64,000 nucleotides of DNA. Origin: Acanthamoeba lenticulata (taxonomy: Eukaryota > Discosea > Longamoebia > Acanthamoebidae). Each line of letters opens with the position of its first letter. Position 1 is the stretch's first letter. The notes beneath the pieces are model-generated. The model saw only the letters and a list, made by a program, of their open reading frames with translations, did not search any database and was not told the origin of the DNA. The DNA lies in assembly GCA_002179805.1 (NCBI GenBank), contig NAVB01000132.1, positions 17,065 to 81,064 of the forward strand, read 5' to 3'. Of this stretch, positions 21,903 to 31,948 are shown one piece after another. Both the position numbers and the translations under genes were made by a program.

Positions 21903-23157
21903 CTAATTCGGGAACAGCGTCACTGCCCTGAAGACGTCCTCACCCCCAGAGAGCAATTCCCATCTTGAGGTGTGGTGTGTGCGCACCTCCAAATGTGATC
22001 AGCGCACTGGGAGACGCGCACAAAGTCGGACTGGGTCAGCTTGGCCAAGCGGTAGGGCCAGATAGGGGTCATCTTGAGCATACGCCGGGCTGAAGCCACC
22101 GCCGCGGCAGCCACCACGGACGGCTTGTAGTGAACAAAATTGTGGTCTGCGCCCCCGACACAAACGCAGTGAGTCAAGAAGCGTGTTGAGTGGTACCCCT
22201 CCCCGCCGCAGGGACGGGACAAGGACGCACCATGCAGGCAGACATCAACGAAGAATTCGGCGTATTCTCGCTGGCAGCGCTGGACGAGGGGGAGTCGATG
22301 GGTCGGAATGGTGGTGTTGTTGATGAACTCCTCGAAAGGCTGCACGACGAGGGCACCACCGCCATCGTAGAGGTCGAGGAAGTGCCGTGGGGTCAGGACA
22401 AGAAGGTTCCAGTCGAGCAAATCGAGAAGAAGGCTCTCCATCTTCACGATGAGTTGCGGGGTGTAGCCGTCTTGGCAGCAGCGGTTGAGGTCGTACGTGG
22501 AGGGCACCTGGCCGTCGTTCTCCTCCATCTTGGCTGTGTGCAGCAACCACAAGAAGAAGTGAACAACAAGACTTGTGGACCCACTTCACTTGAGGGTGAA
22601 CGAGCACATGGGCAGCTCTCATCATAATGAGGGAAGAGAGGACAAGCACCAGCGGCATAGATGCAGGCGGTGGCCATGAGCTGGAGGCGATTCGGCGCGA
22701 CGTACTGGTCAGCCAGCTTGGTAATGACGGCGTCAAGGTAAGCCACCGCGGTGTGGATAGTGAGGGGAACCAAGTTGAGGACACTCTCGCCGGTCTGCGA
22801 CATCCACTCGACCAAGATCGAACGGCGGTTGATGTAATCCGCACTGAACACCTTGGGCTTCATTGTTTGTTCCTTGGCCATCATCTCGGTTCGCATTTCC
22901 TTCCAATCTGCGCCCTGCCCGTCCACGTTGAAGCCGAGCACCTTGGGCAAGCAGGGGAGACGACGGGACTGGCCCAGCTTGTGCATGGCGAGCTTGCCCT
23001 TGCAGCGATGGTCGTAGCGGGCCAGCTCATCTGAGGTGCCTTGGCTTCCACCCATGCGCTCGTCCTCGCTCAAGTACTCCTCGTCATTGCAATCAGTCGA
23101 GGGCAGGGAAGGGGAACGGGGCCACTGGAGCTTGCTTGACGGACTCGTCGTCGTCAT
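21903..23157 (-). CDS. Cyclin (A/B-type cyclin box fold)
   Basis: Cyclins bind and activate cyclin-dependent kinases. The first exon (start 23157) has an acidic, Ser-rich leader and then the cyclin box: FSADYINRRSILVEWMSQTG, ESVLNLVPLTIHTAVAYLDA and LQLMATACIYAA. MRAIL of canonical B cyclins is here RRSILVEWM. Exon 2 continues AKMEENDGQVPSTYDLNRCC, KMESLLLDLLDWNLLVLTPR and HFLDLYD, a helix pattern typical of the end of the first box, then the second box follows (EEFINNTTIP, YAEFFVDVCLH, HYKPSVVAAAAVASARRML). The final short exon gives HIWRAVTLFPN before the stop at 21903-21905. No destruction box was seen in the leader. Closest by eye to cyclin J or B-like forms; the exact class is not settled. 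Confidence 0.85.
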
Positions 23158-24199
23158 CTATAACAAAAATGAAAATGGCAGCCTGAAAGAAAAATCGCAA
23201 CAAGGTGAGGATTTGCTCCAAATTTGGGGTGACATCTGGTGAGGTGACAAGAGGAGTTCAGCGGTGTACTTACGCTGGTGCGTGTGTGTGCTTCGTCTTG
23301 ACAAGACAGAAAGGTATGTGGGGCTGCAGACTCGTGTGGGCCGTCACACAGTGCCGCGAGGTTTGTGCTCTTGTGTGTTGGCGCGCGAAGCGAATGAGGG
23401 TTGGGACGGCAGGCAGCCTCGTATTTGAGGCCAGGCGCGGAGTGGGGGGGAGAATATAATAACACAACCCCCCAACCCTCACGGTTCGGGTTTCTATCGT
23501 GTTGCACCAAGGCACACAACCAGGTGGCGGGAGGTCACTCCGAGCGATGTCGCGGAAGCTCAGCACATGCTGCGCCAATACCTTTTGGCCGTCCCCAATT
23601 TTTTGGTCGGCCGGAGGCCGATTTTGTTGCCTCGGACTGCGCACACTTGGGCACAGCAACGGGGAACAGAACGTCCTGCTCGCCAGCACGTAGCTTTTCG
23701 TGACCCAGGGGCCCAAAGCTGAAAAGACAGTGAAACACTGTCAAGGGCAGTACACTCAAACCTCGTCCTTTGCGGCGGTGCACTCAGCTAGAGGGCAGAG
23801 AGGCAGGCTTGGCACCCCCTATGGTAATAACGCACTTACGCTGGCCACGTGCGAATCAAACCAAACCCCGAGACGTAGGACAATTCGCCTTCCCGCGTCG
23901 ACACTCCGGCCACAGCAGCAACCAGACGGAGATACCCAAGAGTAACTTGTGGTGGCCCACCCGGCGAAGCACGAGGCTGCAGCGCAAACGAGACGCATAC
24001 CACCGAGGTGGTGAACGACTTGGAGCCAAACGCTAGCAACCGTTGGCAGCAGTGTAAACTTTTCTCTTTTCTCTTTCCTTTTCGCATGAGGCCTCTCCTT
24101 TTGTGTGTTGCGTGCAGTGAACTGCTGAGGCAACAAGGCTGCGTGCGAGGTAGTCCTGTATCCCACCAACAGAAGCGACACAAAACACGCCCGTAAACG
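23158..24199. promoter_or_regulatory. Divergent intergenic region with a possible Sm-like site
   Basis: About 1.04 kb between the cyclin (leftward) and a small ORF (rightward). Overlapping open frames on both strands show no domain signal. At 23597-23606 AATTTTTTGG is followed at once by a CGGCC-gga-GGCCG hairpin (23608-23620), the shape of an snRNA Sm site plus 3' stem-loop, but I could not match the upstream sequence to any known snRNA. Otherwise nothing recognised. Confidence 0.3.
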
Positions 24200-24424
24200 A
24201 TGAGCGAGCAAGAAACGTCTGCACCTGCTCCCGAAGCTCCTGTGTCTGCGCCACGGCCCGTGCTGAAGAAACCTGTGCGAGGTAGGCGCCCCAGTGCACT
24301 GGACGCGATCATGGGAACCGCTGGAGTTTCTGCCCAGGCCGCCAACACCGAGTTCGTTGATGGAGTCAGTCGGAATGGCACAGTCAGATTCCATGGCAAG
24401 GCTGTGGCAGACGAGAGTTCTTAG
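24200..24424 (+). CDS. Small hypothetical protein, 74 residues
   Basis: A single-exon frame from 24200 to 24424. The first 25 residues are rich in Ala, Pro, Glu and Ser (MSEQETSAPAPEAPVSAPRP), followed by a basic patch (VLKKPVRGRRPS) and a short segment with Gly and Val (NGTVRFHGKAVADESS). The ATG follows AAACG, and third positions are GC-rich like neighbouring exons, both of which support coding. I do not recognise it; it looks largely disordered. It lies 209 bases upstream of the DGCR8-like gene on the same strand. Confidence 0.5.
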   Translation: MSEQETSAPAPEAPVSAPRPVLKKPVRGRRPSALDAIMGTAGVSAQAANTEFVDGVSRNGTVRFHGKAVADESS

Positions 24425-24633
24425 CTCCCCCCCTCCCAAATCCCTATTCAACCTATGCTTAGTACTCTTGCTTGTGTAATGACTCCTCCACCTTCACTGT
24501 ATCTACTTGCCTTCACTCCACACAAGCAATCTTTTTGGCCTCCCCAAGCAAGAATCTGCTGTTGGCTGAACAGACACATCCCATATTGGCATCCCGGGAA
24601 AAACTGGGCTCCTGCAGTTGAGAGCAAAGCAAA

Positions 24634-27219
24634 GATGGAGACGTCGGAGGGGGTGGCCTCTACTCGCAAGCGCAAACGGGAGGGTGAACAACAAGATCTT
24701 AGTGGAGGGGACAATGAGCACGATCGAAGGACCATGTGTTGGTACGGTTTTAGTTGCCACCGCAGGATTGATCCTCTGCATGAGCGACGATTTCGCCATC
24801 CAGCAACGGCCGAAGACGAAGCCGCTTGGTTGGCTGCGTGTGCAGAAGAGGAGGCACGCTTGAAAGCTGTCTATGAGGCCGAGGAACGGGCGCACCCGCT
24901 TCCGGATGGTTGGCAAAGGGTTGTGCACGACTCGGGTCTTGTGTGCTACGTGCACCAGCCGTCGAGCGCCGTCAGCTGGACTCGCCCCTATGTGGTCCCT
25001 TCCGTTGACCAGGCGTCTGCACTCCAGGCCGTTGCTGCACATGAGATACCCCTCTTCCCCTTCGCGCTCATCCTCCAGGTGGCCGAAGCGTCAGCGCGGA
25101 GTGAGGCCAACCAGCGGTACTTGCATTGCCTTGCCTCTCCCCTCCCCACAGCAGCGGATGTTGACGTCGACTGCTTGCTTGTCCAAGCACACGGGCCTAC
25201 TTGGCCGAGCGAGAGGAGACGCGCAAGTTCCTGGAGGAGAAGCGCGAAGCGACGACCGCAGGGCGTAGCGCGTACGAACCACTCGGCCGAAAGGAAAGGG
25301 AGGCGGACAAGGAAAGCAGTGGCAGCGCCGCCTCTCCTTCTCCTGCTCCTGTTCCTTGTGGCGACAAGTCGTCTTCGCGTGCTGCAGCAGACCCCGCGTC
25401 CACAAAAGGCGCTGCCTGTGCGTTAAGCGTCTCCCCTTCTCCTGTCGCTCCGGTTCATGATGGTACCGGTCATCACGTGATGAGCCATTCACCTACTGGA
25501 CGCGCGCAGCAGCCGCTACGCCGTTGGAGAAGGCTATTCTCACTGTCCTCAGCCACGCTGTCAAGCACAAGAAGCTGGGCTCGCCAGACGATGCTACCTC
25601 GGCGCCTGGTTCTTTCTCACTTGCCTAGCCTTGCCGTTTGTGTTTCGTGGGCATCGTCGAGTGATGACTCACTTTCGTCTTGCGTCGCACCCAGCGGCGC
25701 TCGTGAAGATGGACAAGCGTGCGAGCACGAAGCCAAAGAAGGTCGCGACCTTCTCGGCCAAGGCGTCTGCCCTTAAGACACCAATCACTCACCTCCAGGA
25801 GTACTGTCTCCATGTGCTCAAGACCCTCCCCCACTACGTCACCACTACACAAGGTGCGGCTGCACTGCATTTGCAATTTTGTTGCTGCTCTGCGTCGTGT
25901 CCCATTTTTGTTCCCTACCCCGTTTGGGGTCCCCTTGGTAAACTGCGTGCTTTTTGACGGCGTGCACGCAGAGGACCCAACGCGGCCCTACGTCACGACC
26001 GTTCTCGTCTCGGGGAAGGAGTATGGCCGCGGTGCCTACCAAAACAAGAAGCGTTCCAAGGTTGCACCACCGCGCGTTCCCGAGCCAAGACAATCAGCCC
26101 CTTTGCTTCGCTTTTTCATTTTTTTCGTTTTCGTTTTCGTTTTTCGTTTTCATTTTTCATTTTAGGGCTCCCTGGCCGGCAACAAAACTCAAACAAAAAC
26201 CGTGTATTGCTGGTGGACAGCACCTGGCGGCCGAGGCTGCCCTCCGCCTGCTTTGTCCGGAGTACGCGGCGAGCGCGCCTCCGATCGAATCGTCGGATCG
26301 CAAGGAAGAATGCTTAGCCGCACCCGAGGCCCCGGTTCCCGCAACTCCCAGCCCTTTTCTTCTTTCATCGGTTAACTCCGCTATTAACATCGGCTCGCCA
26401 GGATCCCTACCAGTTGGCGGTTGATGACCATGCTGTGCTGTCGCTGGCTAACACCAAGAGTCCCACGCAAGTGTTACAGGAGTACAGCAATAGGTGCCCC
26501 CGCCTCCGCCCCTTGTGCCATCTTTCAGGCCCATGGCTCAACCGAGTGGGCACTCGGTGGCAGAGTGCACGCCCTTCTCGAATTCCGCGCGGAGGAGGTG
26601 TCCGACCACGAGGGTGGCATCGAGGAGGAAAGTCGCCTCGAGAAACATCGACAACCGGGAGACCTGAACCCTGCACAGAGAGTCGAAGTGCGACTGGAGG
26701 GCCTGCGTGCCTCGGTGAGACCACCCCGCCCCTTTGTCCCTGTGGCGCCTGTGTTATTTGGCTAATTGCATGGGCTGGCAGGCCGTCGCAAAGAACAAGC
26801 GAGAGGCCAAGCAGCGCGCGGCCCAGCTCATGCTGCAGCAGATCTACCCCGAGGCGCGCAGCTGGGGCGAGCTGCTCGACCTCGAAGCGGCCAACACGAC
26901 TGCCGTACGGCTACCCACTGCCCACAGCCCCCTTGTCGCCAAGTGTGTCAGCAGCGTGCGATGGGCTGACACGGCCATCGCTGGCCCGTCGGTGCAGGCA
27001 CAAGCGGGTGCCACGCCGGTGGCTGCCCACCACCGTCGCCACGACGGGGAGACCAGCGAGACAGACAACAATGAGACCAACGACGTCGGGCCCAACCTGC
27101 GCCTCTTGGCGCAGCTCAAGGAGGAGATGCGCAAGCGAATTGCGGCCACGCCTTCCTCCTTGCCCGCTACAGACCCGACAGCGCAGCAGCCGTCATTTTG
27201 TTCTTCGCTCCGCTATTGA
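24634..27219 (+). CDS. DGCR8/Pasha-like double-stranded-RNA-binding protein with PBZ-like finger
   Basis: Start METSEGVAST at 24634. Residues 35-56 (CWYGFSCHRRIDPLHERRFR then HP) match the PBZ zinc finger pattern, with C35, C41, H49 and H55. Residues 88-119 (HPLPDGWQRVVHDSGLVCYV, SSAVSWTRPYV) match the DGCR8 WW domain, including DGW, HxSG and SWTRPY. A charged region follows (AYLAEREETRKFLEEKREAT). First dsRBD: TPITHLQEYCLHVLKTLPHY, PYVTTVLVSGKEYGRGAYQN, KKRSK then HLAAEAALRLLCPEY. Second: SPTQ(VLQEYSNR), GRVHALLEFRAEE, VAKNKREAKQRAAQLMLQQI, YPEARSWGELLDLEA. The C-terminal helix PNLRLLAQLKEEMRKRIA matches the DGCR8 tail. DGCR8 binds primary microRNA hairpins with Drosha in the nucleus. The heme-ligand IPC motif of animal DGCR8 is IPL here. 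One junction near 26471-26528 is unresolved. Confidence 0.85.
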
Positions 27220-27427
27220 TGAAGCCCGATGCCCGAGCCATCCACCAATACCGCTTTCTCCATGGCCCAGCCTTGGCCCTGCAAAAAGAACGCCCGTTGA
27301 CGCGTCTTCGCTGCTTGGGAAGACCACAAGACACACAAAGGAAGAAAGGGAGGCAAGAGGAAGCTTGTTTGGAGGCCGCGAGCTTGATTGAGTGGATTTG
27401 GTGCGGTAGTGCGAGTCTAGTGACAAC

Positions 27428-30299
27428 ATGCACGCCAACACACAAGAACGCGAATTTACTTTGTTTAACAAATCAATCAAGTGTACGTAAGCAAGAGCTT
27501 GTCCTGCCAAGTGTCCATCTTCAACGCAATCAGCGATTCATAATTTAATATTGGATATAATAATTCATCATTAATCGGCAAGGGGTCAGAGAGTAACGAC
27601 GAGTCATTACAAAACGGTTATTATCTGCAGGGACGAGCCAGGCAGTGGCCAACCTCTATGCTGAGCTGGTCGGGCCGCCCTACTCGCTCGAGGGTCGGGA
27701 GGGCATGCGCAAGAGCCAGTTCCAGCAGCTCATGCACAAGCTGAAAGTGCCCATGCCCCGCACAGGTACAGCCTGACCAAACCTTCTCATGATGCCGACG
27801 TGCACTTCATCATGTCTCTCTCTACCGCGGTGCAGGCCCGTTCAGCTCGACCATGAACGACCGGATGTTTCACATGTTCGACAAGCGCAAGACCGGGCGG
27901 GTCAGCCTAGAGGACCTGCTCCACGGCCTCCACGTCCTCAGCAACGACGCGCGACGCGACAAACTCGCACGTACCGTTGCCTCCCCCCTCCTCATCACGA
28001 AGTCGTTGCGGTGTTCTTACTCTGCGGGCCCGCTCTAGTGGCGTTCAAGGCGTTTGACCTGCACAACAAGGGCCAAGTCACGCTGGCCGAGCTGATGGCC
28101 GCCGTGCGGGACGTCACCAGTACGGCTCGTCATGCTTCTCTTAGTCAAAAAGGCTTGCTTTTTGTCCTTATTTTCTTGTTGTCGCTGCGCGCAGACCTGC
28201 TCTACGTGGGCAAGAAGGTGCCCACGCCCGAGCGTGTCCGAATGTTTGCGATAGGAGGTAACCCCGCGCGCGCCCTTTTATCTGTGCCTTCCTCTGAGAA
28301 GAAAGGATCTGACGCTCCCGCCCGCCGCGACGACCAGTGATGGCGCCCTACAACGAGGACGAGGCCGACGAAGAGGCCTACGTGCTGAGCGCCCAGCAGT
28401 TCATCGACTCGGCCGAGGCCACGTCAGGCCAGCTGGCCAACCTGTTCAGCCTGGGCTCGATCGATCCCACGGGCGCCGACGCCGCCAAGGCCGGCGAGGA
28501 AGCCGACGCGGCACACGAGGCCGACGCGGCTCCACCGGCAAAGCCCAAGCCCGGCCCAGGCCATGCTGCCCCCTCCCGCCCAGGGCCGGCGCCGACGGCC
28601 GGTCGGGGCGCGGGGCCAGCACCGAGCGCTCGCGGCGGCGCCAGCGCTGGTCGCGGGGTTGGCCGCGGCTTGGCTCCCGCGGACGAGACCTCCGAGCACC
28701 TTGCCGAGCCGGTGCGCGAGCGGCGGCGCAGCAGCCACGAGAAGGACAGTGGCGCAGCGGCGGCGCCCAAGGAGAACCGGCGCGCGAGCGAAGGCAAGGG
28801 CGTGCCGCTCGGCGGTGTGGCGTTGCCACAAGCGGCCGCCGCGGCCGCCGGGGCGACGCTCATCAGCCCACGCGGGTCCAAACCGCCACCGCCCGTGGCT
28901 GCGCCGGCCGGCACCAACGAGAAGCGGCGGAGCGACGGCGACAAGGCAAGCCCCAAGGAGGCTGGTATTCACCTTCACGGCTTGGCTTGGCTTGGCTCGG
29001 CTCATCCTGACCCTCACCCCAATGTGTCTGTTGGACAGCTGCAGAGAGCGACGCGGCCGAGACAACGGATGAAATGAACAAGCGGCTCGTGGCGCACGTG
29101 CGTGCGCTGCAAGCCGAGCTGCGCAAGTACATGGACTTTGATAAGGTACGCCATTTTTCTTTTAAATAAAACTTATTTACTAATTAGTATCGAGTTGAAT
29201 GTTATCTTCAAGTTTTGTTTTTGTTTTTGTTTTTCTTAATTTATTATATATATAATAAATTAATCTATTTGGGCCTCCTTACAAAGGAGCACAAGCAAGA
29301 ACTGGAGCAGCTGCGAGCGCAGGTCACGGAGCTCTCGGCCGAGAACGTTCAGCTGAAGAAGAAGCTCCACAAGGCTTCGCAAGAGGCCAAGCAGCACGCC
29401 AAGGAGAAGGACAAGGAAAAGGGTGCGACATCCACCCGTCCACGTGTGAACACGCATGCTTGAGGGACTTGGGCTCACGCGGGGAGGCCACAGACCAAAC
29501 AGCAAAGGCTCTGGCCAAGCGGGCCGGCGAGGTCGAGAGCGAAATGGCCAACATGGAGCAGTACCGGCTTCCCTCCCCCCTCCGGGCCTTCAAGCTTGTC
29601 ACCATCGCCTCACATGATCTTTTCGCAACGCAGTGGATTCGCGTCAGTGCTGCAGTTTTTGGTGGGACCGCCGATCGAGCAGAAGCGCGCGTCGACCCTC
29701 CAGGACGTGCGGGTCCTCAAGTGCGGCTCCATGGTCAAGCGGTACATCCCAGTTTCTCCCTGTTTCTCCTCTTTTTCTTGGCCTTGCCCGCGTGCTTACC
29801 GGGAGCGCGCAGGGGCGGAGTGATCAAGAGCTGGAAGCGGCGCCTGTTCATCCTCCGCGAGAACATGCAGCTCATCTACTACGCCGTCGACGAGCGGCCG
29901 CAGCCCCGAGGCACGCGATCGCTGGGGCCAGGAGGAGGAGGAGGGGGAGGCGGGGCGCGGCGTGGGGCGCAGGAACTGACGCTTGGGTGTATACAGGCAT
30001 ACTGGACCTCCGGACCGTGGTGGTGGTGCGCGTGCCCAAGGAAGCGCCGTCTCACGTTCTCGAAATCATCACCAACTCGCGCCACTGGTTCGTCGCTTGC
30101 GACTCGGAAGAGGACGCGCAGGTACCTGCCTCAGGCCTGGACTCGTGTTTCGTGTGTCTCGGGTGTTGTTTCCCCCGACCCATCCCTCTTACCGCGATCT
30201 GTGGCTTGTGGGCAGGAATGGTGCCAACTGCTCAACCATATGGTGGAGACCAACAAACTGCGACCAGCTGTGGGCGCAGAACGGCTCATGATGTCGTAA
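27428..30299 (+). CDS. EF-hand, coiled-coil and PH-domain protein
   Basis: A short first exon (MHANTQEREFTLFNKSIK) splices at GTACGTAAG to TSQAVANLYAELVG. EF-hand-like repeats follow: MFHMFDKRKTGRVSLEDLLH and LAFKAFDLHNKGQVTLAELM, similar in layout to calcineurin B and NCS-type sensors; several loop ligands are present. The next part is a long low-complexity Ala/Pro/Gly region (28440-28960), a coiled coil (LVAHVRALQAELRKYMDFDK, EHKQELEQLRAQVTELSAEN, VQLKKKLHKASQEAKQHAKE) and a PH domain: LKCGSMVKR, GGVIKSWKRRLFILRENMQL, IYYAVDE, LEIITNSRHWFVACDSEEDA, EWCQLLNHMVE. The stop is at 30297-30299. PH domains bind phosphoinositides, so a calcium-regulated membrane adaptor is the inference. About eight introns. 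Confidence 0.75.
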
Positions 30300-30583
30300 C
30301 AAGAACAACCTTCCTTCTTGCTCCCTCTGCATTCCAATTTTTTGCAACAATTTACCTTTGGTAAGCGCACGCGTTGGTTTGGCGCCAACAAGTGTTGACA
30401 AAGCAAAACACAAAGGAAGGAATCGCCTCCTGCATCGCATCCATAGTAAACACCAACAAAGCGCAAACCACATGCTGTGTGCCATAAACTCCGATTTTGA
30501 AGAACTCTCAGAATTCCACAAGCTCGTTTGGCGATTTTGGTTGGCGTTTCTTTTAATTTGTGTTATTGCTTTAGTTAAACAAG

Positions 30584-31829
30584 ATGAGCACAGGAGAAGC
30601 TCCAACGTACAACACCGAGGCAAGAAGTTTCGTGGTGCGAGAGCTGCGGAGTCTTGACGAAGCCGATGCGGCCGGCCTTGTGTGCAAGCGCGCGTTTGAT
30701 GCTATTCAAATCCCTTACTTTGGCCGCTCGCTGGGCGGTCCTGACCCGTCGCGTATGTGTCGGTGGCTCCGTGCCCTGGCCACACGCCACAAGGTATCTG
30801 TTCCCTTCACCTCCGGAGGTGAAAACAATATTCCTTTGAATAAAAGCCCCTCATAACTGACCATGAACAGAGTGTTGCCTTCGTGGCGTCTGACTCCAGC
30901 ACTGGCGCCATCGTAGGCTCGGCGTTCATGGACCAGAGAGGCGAGGTCGCTTCCGTCGGTTCGTGCTTCGAGGCCCACTAACACAAGGGTGGATCAGAGG
31001 GACTCATCGCGGCATGACAGGTCCGGTGAGTGTCGACCCCGACTTCAAGGTTCCTGGCGTCGGCCGCGCACTCATGGAGGCTCTGATCGGTGCTCATCGT
31101 CTCGCTAAAGAACATGAGTGAGTCCGGCCACAGTGCTCACCGTGTGTGGCGGCGGACAGAGAGGGGACGGAGAGACGGCTTCAAGTCGATTCGGCTCGGG
31201 CAGGAGGTCTACTACGTCGTTTCCTTCGCCCTCTACGCCAAGCTGGGCTTCGAGCCCAAGGAACAGGCCAGCCATCTCATGGGCCGCTGCACCGCAGACT
31301 GGCCAGAGCCCCGGCGCGACCTCGTCCTACGCCCGATGACCCTCGACGACGTCCCGGAGTGCAACGCGCTCCACAAGTACGTGCACTCATTCACCAACCA
31401 CGCAGGGCGACGTTGGGCTGACCGCGTCCACCATGTAGGAGAATCGTCGGAGTGGACCGCGCGGTGGAGGTGACCGACTGCCTCAGCCCAGAATGGGTAG
31501 CGGGAAGCGGTGCGCCGATGGTCGCGCAGGAACCCGGAGAGGGCGGGCGCATCGTGGGCTACTCCACGAGCGCCATGCGCGTGGGCCACAGCGTGGCCGA
31601 GAGCGAGGAGATAGTGGCCCGGCTTCACTACTGCATGTCGCTCGCGTTGCCCGAAGCCGTACGGGATGACGACATCGTTCTGCGCGTGATCGACCGCAAG
31701 TATCCCGCGCTTCTGCTGTGGGGCCTCAACCAGGCCGGCCTTCGCGTGCAGCGCCTGGGCACCCTCATGGCGTTGGGCGCCTATGACGAGCCCAAGGACG
31801 GCTGCTACGTCCCCTCCATCATGTACTGA
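30584..31829 (+). CDS. GNAT-family N-acetyltransferase-like protein
   Basis: GNAT enzymes move the acetyl group of acetyl-CoA to an amine. The start at 30584 gives MSTGEAPTYNTEARSFVVRE; a beta-strand/helix start RELRSLDEADAAGLVCKRAF fits a GNAT N-terminus. Exons 2 and 3 give VAFVASDSSTGAIVGSAFMD and SVDPDFKVPGVGRALMEALI, the latter containing the acetyl-CoA loop (here GVGRA). The next exon has a second GNAT-like unit: VSFALYAKLGFEPKEQASHL, then RRDLVLRPMTLDDVPECNAL. The last exon runs RIVGVDRAVEVTDCLSPEWV to YVPSIMY and the stop at 31827-31829. Two half-GNAT units suggest a tandem type. The substrate is unknown. Some junctions, especially at 30960-31020 and 31110-31200, are uncertain. Confidence 0.75.
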
Positions 31830-31948
31830 CCTGGCCACATGATGGCGATGAAGGTGCAAATAAAGGGCGCCAATAAAAATGTGGTGGAAGCTGCTTTGTT
31901 CAGTGTGCGATGATGGATAAATAAGACGATAAAGGCTGGACTTCGAGC

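Noticed and set aside
28378..28956. 192-residue open frame on the minus strand
   Set aside because: Antisense of the low-complexity Ala/Pro region of the EF-hand/PH gene.
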